Assembly: GCA_031266635.1 (NCBI GenBank)
Contig: JAISAN010000009.1
Span: 1 to 5,183 of the forward strand
Source of the DNA: Treponema sp.
GTDB taxonomy: Bacteria > Spirochaetota > Spirochaetia > Treponematales > Breznakiellaceae
DNA length: 5,183 nucleotides
Direction of reading: 5' to 3'
The notes beneath the pieces were generated by a model, which saw nothing but the letters and a program-made list of their open reading frames with translations, had not been told where the DNA came from and ran no database searches. The translations under genes and the position numbers were made by a program. Shown piece by piece: positions 1 through 5,183 of the stretch. The first letter of the stretch is position 1. The number at the start of each line of letters is the position of its first letter.

Positions 1-174
1 CCTGACCAGGACAACCCCCGGCAGGGCGGCGGCCCGGGCCAGGTACTCCCCGGTCTCATCATCGCTGCCGTCGTCTACCAGGATAATGGGAAGCCCCAGG
101 GAGGAGAGTTTTTCCGTCAAGGGCAGCGCGGTTTTGCCGTGGTTGTAAACCGGCATCAGCAGTCCCTGGTTCAA
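1..174 (-). CDS. Family 2 glycosyltransferase, N-terminal fragment (ApeJ-like)
   Basis: Only the first 58 codons are in the window; the frame stays open to the edge. The translation has the GT-A fold opening of family 2 glycosyltransferases: a first beta strand with PVYNHGKT (residues 8-15), then VDDGSDD (33-39), the nucleotide-sugar binding segment. I chose a TTG start (174-172) because it overlaps the TGA of the upstream gene (bases TTGA), has a GGGGAAA ribosome binding site five bases upstream, and leaves a proper N-terminus before the first strand. The next ATG (156-154) would begin right at the PVYN motif, which is too short. In APE clusters the gene after the ligase/dehydratase genes is ApeJ, a cytoplasmic-face GT2 domain fused to a LpxL-like acyltransferase. 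The position here fits that, but the acyltransferase part is off-window, so a plain GT2 remains possible. Confidence 0.85.
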   Translation of the reverse strand, partial: MNQGLLMPVYNHGKTALPLTEKLSSLGLPIILVDDGSDDETGEYLARAAALPGVVLVR

Positions 175-2549
175 GACACTTTCCCCAGAATAAAGGTTCC
201 GGCGGAATAGAGGGTTCCGCCGCCAGACTCCGTCATCTTGAACGACAGGATCCCCTCATCCGGGGTATGCCGCAATTCCAGCAGCACCACCGCGCCGGGA
301 CGGATGGGGGCGGAAAATTTTATACGCCCCGCCCTGGATACATAGAGGGAAGTACCGAAATACCGGGCCGCCGTCCTCAGGGCGATTTCAAACTGGGCGA
401 CGCCAGGGAGCAGGGGACAGCTTGGGAAGTGCCCCTCGAAGTACCCGCAGTCCGGAGGGAAGAACAGTTCCACTACAACGACGCCGCTTGAGTTTTCCAC
501 TTCCCGGCGCAGGACAACACCCTGGGGTAGAAAGACTGCCGGTTCTTTCCTAATCTCCTCCGGCGGAATGGAGGCAAAGAGGGCCTCGACTTCGGCTTTC
601 TTCTTTTTTCCCTGCCTGTCCAGGGGCAGGGCCTGGAGGTAACGCCACTTTTTGGGCAGCACCACCCCCTCAAAGTACTGTTCAAGATATTCCCGGAAGT
701 AACGGTTTATCCGGCGTTTTTCGCAATCCCGGAATTTTTCTTTCCCCTTGACATTCAGCACCAGCGCCGCGGCCAGATACTGCCGTCTGCCGCTGAGGGC
801 TATGACGCAGACATCGGAGAGGAGCCCCGACGAAAGAAGCCGGTTTTCCACCTCGGGCAGGGAGATCCGCTTTTCCTCTATTTTGACGATTGAGTCCGCC
901 CGGCCCCGGAGAAAGAAACGGCCGTCCTCAAGGATATCCACCAGATCGCCTGTGACGAATTCCGCCGGGTCCCGGATATAGGGAGACTGTATGACCAGGC
1001 ATCCTTCTTCATTTTTGCGAATCTTCACATCATCAAAGGGAATCCATTCCGGGCCGTCCTTTGAGCGCCGCCAGGCGATGCCGCTGGTCTCGGTACTGCC
1101 ATAAATCTCCACCGGCCAGAAGCCGAAAAGCTCCCCGGTCATCTCCGCAACCTGCCGGGGCAGGACTCCCCCGGAGGTAAAAATCCAGGGGTTTTTGAGG
1201 CGGAACGCCCCGGCGCTTCCCCCTTCCACGGCCCGTTTTAAAAAGGCGGGCACGGTAATGATCATACAGGAATCATTGACGAGGGTTTCAAATTCCTCGG
1301 GATGCTCGATTCGGCGGCGGCGGAAGGGAACCCCCGCTGTAAAGGGCAGCAAAATGGAAAAAAGCAGACCGTAGATGTGGTGCTGGCTTACGGTGGAACA
1401 GAACTTCCGGGGGATAATTTCCTCCCCCCATTTGGAAAGGGCAAAGGCGTTGTCATTTTCAAATTCCCGCAGCCGCTGACGCACCGCCTTCGGCGTCCCG
1501 GTGGTTCCCGAGGTATATATCAGGATGACCGTCTCATCGGCGTTGATCGCCGGAACATCCCCTCCGGGGGTCCCCACCCCTTCGGCAATTCCCGCCTCTC
1601 CGGCGGCCTTCGTCAGCAGGGACGGAATGTGGAGGCTGTCTTCAAACCCTTCCTGATCCGTGATAAACGCCGCCCCGTCCCGGCGAATCTCCGCGAGGTA
1701 CAGGGGGGATATATTCGCCGTAAGGCGGATCTCCCGGCCGCATTGGAGCAGGGCCGTAAAGGCCGCGAGAAAATACCAGCAGTCCTCGCAGTGAAGCACC
1801 CAAGGGGTATTGCCTTTTGCGTTTATGGCGGACCGCAGGGCCGCCGTATCGTCAAGAAAATCCCCCCAGGTTTTATAAATCCCCTGTTCGTAACTTCCCT
1901 CGTAGCAGAGGACCGCGTTTCCGGGGCGGGAGGCGGGAGAAAGCCGGGAAAGGGGAACGGCCCTGGGCATGTTCCTATTCACCCTCCTTCGGATGAGGAA
2001 CTCTCCGGCAAAAAGGATGCCCATAAGGGTGTAGGAAATACCGCCGTTGTAGATCGACCAGGCAGCGCTAGAACCGGAAAAAACCGTGATCAGGGCTATC
2101 CCGCCGTTCAGAATAAAAAAGCCGCACCAGATCAGGGTCACCTTCCGGCAATAAGCCTGTACCCGCCCCTCCCGCAGGGAACCTTTTATGGACTTGTCCT
2201 GCAGCAGGGCAAAGCGGAAGATCATGGAGGGCGGGGAAAACAGAGTAGTACCGAAAAGGCACAGCAGGCCGAGACTTAACAGAACCGGGTAGAGTTTCAA
2301 AAAAAAAGGCGAATTAGTTAAAAAACCCAGGATCCCGCCGGCGCTCAATAAAATGGCGCCGCCCAAGGTAAACATTGGACGCGAAGAATTTTTTTCCTTT
2401 TTTTTTTGAAAAGCGGCGCTCAGAAAATACAGAATCCCGGCCAAAATAACAAAAAGGGCGAAGAAGCGCAGGGGAATATTCAACACCACCAGACAGAAAA
2501 AAACCAGTACGGGATAGGCTGCGGCGACTATATAGAAGAGGAGCCTCAT
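171..2549 (-). CDS. ApeG-ApeH-ApeI triple fusion: membrane domain, AMP-forming acyl ligase, hotdog dehydratase
   Basis: This 792-residue protein joins three activities that are usually separate. Residues 1-193 are a COG4648-type membrane domain with about six hydrophobic helices (roughly 4-25, 28-46, 60-78, 83-103, 137-157, 165-186) and its conserved RKVT, WCGFFILN and WSIYNGGISYTLMG stretches. Residues about 200-655 are an ANL-family ligase: P-loop YTSGTTGTPK (345-354), YGSTETSG (483-490), TGD (533-535), GRADSIVKIEEKR (549-561), and a probable catalytic Lys near 648 in PLDRQGKK. It should activate an aromatic or fatty acid and load it on a carrier protein. Residues about 665-792 are a FabZ/FabA-like hotdog domain with GHFP...PLLPGV and the expected His707 and Glu721, 14 residues apart; this should dehydrate 3-hydroxyacyl-ACP. 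The ATG at 2549 overlaps the TGA of the preceding carrier-protein gene (ATGA) and has GGGGAT eight bases upstream; a longer reading from 2612 would only add residues encoded within the carrier gene. Each domain call is firm; substrate is inferred from context. Confidence 0.93.
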   Translation of the reverse strand: MRLLFYIVAAAYPVLVFFCLVVLNIPLRFFALFVILAGILYFLSAAFQKKKEKNSSRPMFTLGGAILLSAGGILGFLTNSPFFLKLYPVLLSLGLLCLFGTTLFSPPSMIFRFALLQDKSIKGSLREGRVQAYCRKVTLIWCGFFILNGGIALITVFSGSSAAWSIYNGGISYTLMGILFAGEFLIRRRVNRNMPRAVPLSRLSPASRPGNAVLCYEGSYEQGIYKTWGDFLDDTAALRSAINAKGNTPWVLHCEDCWYFLAAFTALLQCGREIRLTANISPLYLAEIRRDGAAFITDQEGFEDSLHIPSLLTKAAGEAGIAEGVGTPGGDVPAINADETVILIYTSGTTGTPKAVRQRLREFENDNAFALSKWGEEIIPRKFCSTVSQHHIYGLLFSILLPFTAGVPFRRRRIEHPEEFETLVNDSCMIITVPAFLKRAVEGGSAGAFRLKNPWIFTSGGVLPRQVAEMTGELFGFWPVEIYGSTETSGIAWRRSKDGPEWIPFDDVKIRKNEEGCLVIQSPYIRDPAEFVTGDLVDILEDGRFFLRGRADSIVKIEEKRISLPEVENRLLSSGLLSDVCVIALSGRRQYLAAALVLNVKGKEKFRDCEKRRINRYFREYLEQYFEGVVLPKKWRYLQALPLDRQGKKKKAEVEALFASIPPEEIRKEPAVFLPQGVVLRREVENSSGVVVVELFFPPDCGYFEGHFPSCPLLPGVAQFEIALRTAARYFGTSLYVSRAGRIKFSAPIRPGAVVLLELRHTPDEGILSFKMTESGGGTLYSAGTFILGKVS
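180..186 (-). promoter_or_regulatory. Ribosome binding site supporting the TTG start of the glycosyltransferase
   Basis: GGGGAAA on the minus strand ends five bases before the TTG at 174-172. It lies inside the last codons of the upstream fusion gene, and no in-frame ATG or GTG is equally well placed. It decides the start in favour of TTG. Confidence 0.55.
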
Positions 2550-2815
2550 GAGGCATAATCCCCGCTCCGCGCCGTTTCTACCAAAGGAAAGAGGACATCC
2601 ACCACATCCCAAACGGTGCGGACATTTTTGAAAAGGGACGGTTCAATCTTACCGGCGATATAAGGTTTCATTTTGACGATGAGTTCTACCGCATCTATGG
2701 AATCCAGGTCCAGTTCCGCAAACAGTGACGTACCGGGACTTACCTTGTCTGGAGAAAGCGCAAATTCCTGAACAAGAATATCCTTTATTTTTATAAAAAG
2801 TTCGTCCTTTGTCAT
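2546..2815 (-). CDS. Acyl carrier protein (ApeF-like)
   Basis: This 89-residue acidic protein has the size and pattern of a free-standing acyl carrier protein. Ser39 in ELDLDSIDAVEL (residues 34-45) is the expected 4'-phosphopantetheine attachment site, and the flanking N- and C-terminal segments fit the helices of the ACP four-helix bundle. It is cytosolic and presumably carries starter or growing polyene chains. Its ATG overlaps the stop of the ApeE-like gene (ATGA at 2815-2812), with AGGG about ten bases upstream, and its own TGA overlaps the start of the fusion gene. Being second of two ACPs and directly ahead of the G-H-I gene is the position of ApeF in APE clusters. The ACP call is secure; the E-versus-F assignment rests on order and motif style. 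Confidence 0.93.
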   Translation of the reverse strand: MTKDELFIKIKDILVQEFALSPDKVSPGTSLFAELDLDSIDAVELIVKMKPYIAGKIEPSLFKNVRTVWDVVDVLFPLVETARSGDYAS

Positions 2816-3090
2816 TGGTTGTTTTCCCTAATTACCGTCATTTCTGTATTGATATATGCCGCCAGGGCGTCTACCGAGGCAAAATGTTTGCGATTGTCCG
2901 CGTTTTCAGCGGAAAATTTAATCCCAAAGTTCTTTTTTAAGGCCACTCCCAGTTCCAGGGCATCAATAGAATCAAGTCCCAAACCAGCCCCGAAAATAGG
3001 CTCCGAGTCGATAATATTCTCAGGCTTCATATCCTCAAGTTCCAGGACGCTGATAATCAACTCCTTTATCTGATGTTTGAGTTTTTCCAT
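2812..3090 (-). CDS. Acyl carrier protein (ApeE-like)
   Basis: This 92-residue acyl carrier protein is the first gene of the leftward operon. Ser41 in GAGLGLDSIDALEL (residues 34-47) is the phosphopantetheine site; the GLGLDSIDALEL form is typical of the ApeE-type carriers of aryl polyene clusters. I take the ATG at 3090 because AGAGG lies five bases upstream and the protein then starts at the first ACP helix (MEKLKHQIKEL). An in-frame ATG at 3117 has no ribosome binding site and would add nine non-conserved residues. The gene ends in an ATGA overlap with the next ACP gene, so the two carriers are probably made together. Having two different ACPs suggests separate roles, for example starter loading versus chain extension, which sequence alone cannot assign. 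Confidence 0.93.
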   Translation of the reverse strand: MEKLKHQIKELIISVLELEDMKPENIIDSEPIFGAGLGLDSIDALELGVALKKNFGIKFSAENADNRKHFASVDALAAYINTEMTVIRENNQ

Positions 3091-3095
3091 AAAAA

Positions 3096-3100
3096 CCTCT
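3096..3100 (-). promoter_or_regulatory. Ribosome binding site of the first ACP gene
   Basis: AGAGG on the minus strand, five bases ahead of the ATG at 3090. It favours this start over the upstream in-frame ATG at 3117, which lacks a comparable site. Confidence 0.6.
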
Positions 3101-3137
3101 ACTCCCTGCCGATCCATACTGGTTTAGTTAAGAAGGT

Positions 3138-3167
3138 ATTATAATTTATTTTATCCCGGTTTCGCAA
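3138..3167 (-). promoter_or_regulatory. Predicted sigma70-type promoter of the leftward (ACP-fusion-GT) operon
   Basis: On the minus strand a perfect -10 box TATAAT (3143-3138) lies 18 bases after TTGCGA (3167-3162), which matches the -35 consensus at four of six positions. Transcription would start near 3131, giving a leader of about 40 bases to the ATG at 3090. The spacer is AT-rich. It stands back to back with the rightward promoter. Confidence 0.6.
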
Positions 3168-3186
3168 GTACCCGGCAAAATACTTG
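3165..3186. promoter_or_regulatory. Candidate operator: inverted repeat between the divergent promoters
   Basis: CAAGTA (3165-3170), ten bases, then TACTTG (3181-3186) form a perfect 6-bp inverted repeat that overlaps the -35 boxes of both divergent promoters. A regulator bound here could control both operons. Caution: three of the six base pairs (CAA/TTG) follow simply from both -35 boxes beginning with TTG, so only the TAC extension is extra evidence. No regulator gene is in the window. Confidence 0.35.
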
Positions 3187-3213
3187 ACACTAATTTTCCT
3201 GAACAAGCATAAT
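3184..3213 (+). promoter_or_regulatory. Predicted sigma70-type promoter of the rightward (exported protein-methyltransferase-KS) operon
   Basis: A perfect -35 TTGACA (3184-3189) is followed after 18 bases by CATAAT (3208-3213), one mismatch from the -10 consensus. Transcription would start near 3220, with a leader of about 44 bases to the ATG at 3264. It is the best promoter match in the window for the plus strand. Confidence 0.65.
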
Positions 3214-3247
3214 AAAAACCGTAAATTCATGACAGCCAGGTTCTTAT

Positions 3248-3255
3248 GGGGAGGA
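3248..3255 (+). promoter_or_regulatory. Strong ribosome binding site of the exported protein gene
   Basis: GGGGAGGA lies eight bases before the ATG at 3264 and fixes that start. The ATG at 3246 overlaps this site, so it cannot use it. Confidence 0.7.
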
Positions 3256-3263
3256 TTTCTTTT

Positions 3264-3644
3264 ATGAGGAAAAAGATCTTTTTGGGTTTCGCGGTTCTTC
3301 TGATTTCCGTCTATGGTTTTGGGCAGGATTTTAGCCCGGCCAAGCCGAATGTTGTTTTCAGTTCCCCGGGCAACGGGGAATTCTATGTGGACAAACAGAT
3401 TTTTCTCAACACGGCGGTCCGGGCCATCATGGAATATTTCCGCCGTTATAAACCGGAAGCCCAGATAGTCTCGGAAAACAGGGGGCAAGGAACCGTATCT
3501 TATGGCAGGTATCCGGTCACCATCTATGTGGATATTCCGGAGAACAACAAATATACCATCAGTATCGAATCCACAGTGAGACAGGCGTATATCGACAAGT
3601 GGATTGCGAATATCGAAAAGAAGATTGCAAATTATCTACGCTGA
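3264..3644 (+). CDS. Small exported protein of unknown function
   Basis: I do not recognise a family. The 126-residue product starts with a clear Sec signal peptide: basic MRKK, a hydrophobic core IFLGFAVLLISVYG, and a likely signal peptidase I site near residue 20 (GFG/QD). There is no lipobox cysteine, so it is probably a soluble periplasmic or surface protein of about 106 residues. The mature part has an alternation of polar and hydrophobic residues that suggests a small alpha/beta domain, with a likely helix around LNTAVRAIMEYFRRY (residues 48-62) and a C-terminal amphipathic helix ending ANIEKKIANYLR. The start at 3264 has the strong GGGGAGGA site; the ATG at 3246 would put extra residues before the signal peptide. 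It is the first gene behind the rightward promoter and stops five bases before the methyltransferase. Context hints at a role in handling, placing or sensing the pigment in the envelope, but this is inference. Confidence 0.85.
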   Translation: MRKKIFLGFAVLLISVYGFGQDFSPAKPNVVFSSPGNGEFYVDKQIFLNTAVRAIMEYFRRYKPEAQIVSENRGQGTVSYGRYPVTIYVDIPENNKYTISIESTVRQAYIDKWIANIEKKIANYLR

Positions 3645-3649
3645 TTTAT

Positions 3650-4753
3650 ATGATTGATTATACCGCCGATTCCATCCGCGCCGTGGACGCCAAGTACGAG
3701 GCCCAAAAGATCGCTTTTTCTCCCCTGGCCTTTCAGGCGGTCCGGGCCATGCTGGATCTCGGCGTCCTGCGCGGCGTCGGCGACGCCGGGGAAAGGGGAC
3801 TGAGCCGGGGGGAAATAGCCCAAAAAGCGCGGATTTCGGAATACGGCGCCGGGGTGCTTGCCGAAATGGGGCTGGGGCTGCGACTGCTCCGCCGGGCCGC
3901 TTCTTCGGGGAAAGCCGGAGGGGAGGAGCGTTTTACCCTGGGGAAAACAGGCTGGTTCTTTCTGGAAGATGAGATGACCGGGGTAAATTTTAATTTTGTA
4001 AACGATGTCTGTTACCGGGGAGCCTGGGAGCTGGGGGCCTCCCTGCGGGAGGGAAGGCCCGCGGGGCTTTCCGTATTCGGCGGCGAATGGAAAACTATCT
4101 ACGAAGCCCTCTCCTCGCTGCCGGAGGGGGTAAAAAAAAGCTGGTTTGACTTTGATCATTTTTATTCGGACATCGCTTTTCCCGAAGCCCTGCCCCTGGT
4201 CTTCGCCTCCGGGCCGAAATCCATTGTCGACATCGGGGGCAATACCGCGAAATGGGCTATAGCCTGCTGTACCTACAACCCGGAGGTTTCCCTTACCATC
4301 GTGGATCTTCCCGGCCAGACCGCCCTGGCGGAAAAGAACGCCGCCGCCGCAGGTTTCGCGGATCGCATCAAAATGTATCCCGGCAATGTCCTGGACAGGG
4401 ACCTGGCTTTTCCTTCCGGTGCGGACGCCCTGTGGATGAGCCAGTTCCTGGACTGTTTCTCCCTGGAACAGATAAGCGGTATCGCGGAAAAGGCCGCCGC
4501 CGCCGCGGGGCCGGAAACCGACGTGTTTGTCCTGGAGCCTCTCTGGGATATGCAACGTTTTGAGGCTTCCTCCTATTCCCTCCAGGCAATCTCCCTTTAC
4601 TTTACCTGTATGGCCAACGGGTGCAGCAAGATGTACCGGTATGGCGAATTAAAGGAGGCCATAGAGAAGGGCGGCCTTGTTCTGGCCGAAGCCCACCACA
4701 ATCTGGGCAGCAACGCCTATTCCCTGCTGCGGTTCAGGAAACGGCCCGGATGA
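3650..4753 (+). CDS. SAM-dependent methyltransferase of the APE/flexirubin cluster type
   Basis: This 367-residue protein has the layout of plant-type O-methyltransferase-like enzymes (PF00891 style). An N-terminal winged-helix-like region (about 15-110; LSRGEIAQKARISEYGAGVL at 51-70) is followed by a Rossmann-fold SAM domain. Motif I is VDIGGNTAKWA (193-203), and IVDLPGQ (217-223) holds the acidic residue expected to bind the SAM ribose. The stretches KYEAQKIAF (15-23) and KKSWFDFDHFYSD (162-174) resemble methyltransferases I know from flexirubin/aryl polyene clusters, where the enzyme probably methylates the aromatic head group; it would correspond to the APE methyltransferase (ApeB in my recollection). 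Motif I usually reads GGNTGKW; here Ala replaces the second Gly-type position. I chose the ATG at 3650, five bases after the preceding stop. It has no good ribosome binding site, so translation probably depends on coupling to the exported-protein gene. The stop overlaps the next gene (ATGA). Confidence 0.9.
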   Translation: MIDYTADSIRAVDAKYEAQKIAFSPLAFQAVRAMLDLGVLRGVGDAGERGLSRGEIAQKARISEYGAGVLAEMGLGLRLLRRAASSGKAGGEERFTLGKTGWFFLEDEMTGVNFNFVNDVCYRGAWELGASLREGRPAGLSVFGGEWKTIYEALSSLPEGVKKSWFDFDHFYSDIAFPEALPLVFASGPKSIVDIGGNTAKWAIACCTYNPEVSLTIVDLPGQTALAEKNAAAAGFADRIKMYPGNVLDRDLAFPSGADALWMSQFLDCFSLEQISGIAEKAAAAAGPETDVFVLEPLWDMQRFEASSYSLQAISLYFTCMANGCSKMYRYGELKEAIEKGGLVLAEAHHNLGSNAYSLLRFRKRPG

Positions 4754-5183
4754 GGTCCCTCTATATCCAGCGGTTTTCAGCCTGGGCGCCGGGCGTTGAG
4801 GGGGAAGCCCAATGGAAGGAGTGGGCCGCGGGAACACGGGAGATTTCCGGGACCGGGGAAAACCCCCCGCTGGATTTTCTCCCGCCCCTTTTTTACCGGC
4901 GCCTGAGCCAGCTTACCAGGATGACCATAAAAACGGTTCACGGCCTTATGCCCCTGGGGGAAGAGACCAGGCTGGTCTTTGTGTCCCTGCGGGGGGAGAT
5001 CGCCGCCCAGTACCGGATCAACCGATCCCTTATTGAGGAGGGGGAGATTAAACCCGCCCTTTTTTCCCTTTCCGTGTTCAATACCCCGCCGGCCCAAACT
5101 TCCATCGCCCTGGGGCTTAAGGCGGGATACACGGCGCTTTATCCCGCCGGTTTCCGGGAGGGACTGCTCGCCGCGGCGGCGCC
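4750..5183 (+). CDS. Beta-ketoacyl synthase-like chain-length factor, N-terminal part (ApeC-like)
   Basis: The frame is open to the window edge and gives 144 residues. It matches the N-terminal region of the ketoacyl-synt_2 family (PF13723), the smaller partner that pairs with the catalytic ketosynthase in APE synthases. Recognisable parts are the RR-containing helix PPLFYRRLSQLTRMTI (45-60), VFVSLRGE (76-83, normally close to VFaSrhGE), and LFSLSVFNTPPAQTSIALG (104-122, where relatives often read SLSVHNA). The family is usually about 240 residues, so some 40% is missing. ATG 4750 overlaps the methyltransferase stop (ATGA) and has AGGAAA eight bases upstream, so the start is well supported. 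Expected role: cytosolic control of polyene chain length in complex with the main ketosynthase, whose gene is not in view. Alternatively it belongs to a related KS-like subfamily. Confidence 0.82.
   Translation, partial: MRSLYIQRFSAWAPGVEGEAQWKEWAAGTREISGTGENPPLDFLPPLFYRRLSQLTRMTIKTVHGLMPLGEETRLVFVSLRGEIAAQYRINRSLIEEGEIKPALFSLSVFNTPPAQTSIALGLKAGYTALYPAGFREGLLAAAA

Larger units (their letters stand above)
1..5183. other. Part of an aryl-polyene/flexirubin-type biosynthetic gene cluster
   Basis: Seven genes fit one pathway: two acyl carrier proteins with DSIDA/DSIDAL phosphopantetheine sites, a COG4648 membrane domain fused to an AMP-forming ligase and a hotdog dehydratase, a family 2 glycosyltransferase, a pigment-cluster-type methyltransferase, and a ketoacyl-synt_2 protein. 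Only the small exported protein has no assigned place. This gene combination is characteristic of aryl polyene and flexirubin clusters. Both operons leave the window, so the main ketosynthase, ketoreductase, second dehydratase, thioesterase, transporter and aromatic ammonia-lyase genes expected in such clusters cannot be confirmed here. The product structure is an inference. Confidence 0.85.

Noticed and set aside
1302..2279. Long open frame on the plus strand (325 codons) opposite the ligase domain
   Set aside because: It is antisense to a gene with intact ligase motifs, its translation is rich in Arg/Gly/Pro with no recognisable domain, and it reflects GC-rich codon positions of the real gene.
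2819..3073. Plus-strand open frame opposite the ApeE-like ACP
   Set aside because: Serine-rich shadow of the ACP gene; no ribosome binding site or domain.
3138..3145. Palindrome ATTATAAT read as a second plus-strand -10 box
   Set aside because: No acceptable -35 lies 16-19 bases upstream on the plus strand; the palindrome is explained by the minus-strand -10 TATAAT.
3155..3175. Direct repeat CCCGG (3155-3159 and 3171-3175) in the divergent control region
   Set aside because: Only five bases long with 16-base spacing; too short to claim as a regulator site without comparison to other strains.
3091..3263. Possible riboswitch, small RNA or terminator in the intergenic region
   Set aside because: Both predicted leaders are only about 40 bases and show no stable hairpin followed by a T run; the operons diverge, so no terminator is expected here.
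3099..3488. Minus-strand open frame running across the divergent promoter region into the exported-protein gene
   Set aside because: It would be antisense to a gene with signal peptide and strong ribosome binding site, has no own site or motif, and covers the promoter region.
3632..4555. Long open frame on the minus strand (307 codons) opposite the methyltransferase
   Set aside because: Low-complexity Gly/Pro/Arg/Gln-rich translation with no motif; a shadow of the methyltransferase, which has clear SAM motifs.

Overview
The window appears to be an internal piece of an aryl-polyene/flexirubin-type (APE-like) pigment biosynthesis cluster. This type of non-canonical type II polyketide system builds aryl-polyene carboxylic acids on free-standing acyl carrier proteins and places them in the outer membrane of diderm bacteria. 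Base composition is moderately GC-rich with GC-rich third positions, apart from an AT-rich patch around 2280-2480 and the AT-rich control region. The host should be a diderm (Gram-negative-type) bacterium. A spirochaete such as a gut Treponema is my guess, at low confidence; nothing in the window is a taxonomic marker.

Layout: two operons diverge from a 173-bp control region (3091-3263), and both run off the window. Leftward (minus strand) come an ApeE-like acyl carrier protein (2812-3090), an ApeF-like acyl carrier protein (2546-2815), a 792-residue protein joining ApeG-like (COG4648 membrane), ApeH-like (AMP-forming acyl ligase) and ApeI-like (hotdog dehydratase) domains (171-2549), and the N-terminus of a family 2 glycosyltransferase, probably ApeJ-like (1-174). 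Every junction in this operon is a start/stop overlap, which suggests translational coupling. Rightward (plus strand) come a small exported protein of unknown function (3264-3644), an APE/flexirubin-type SAM methyltransferase (3650-4753), and the N-terminus of an ApeC-like ketoacyl synthase/chain-length factor (4750-5183).

Inferred pathway: the ligase domain activates the aromatic starter and loads it on a carrier protein. The ketoacyl synthase/chain-length factor extends it, with the partner KS and the ketoreductase presumably outside the window. The dehydratase domain makes the double bonds, the methyltransferase decorates the aromatic head, and the GT2/acyltransferase-type protein helps attach the product to its lipid anchor. 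Points of most interest are the G-H-I triple fusion, the retained E-F-(GHI)-J gene order, the unrecognised exported protein, an inverted repeat spanning both -35 boxes, and long homopolymer tracts near the start of the fusion gene. There is no gene-free stretch over 300 bases, and no RNA gene, mobile element, CRISPR array or terminator was seen.
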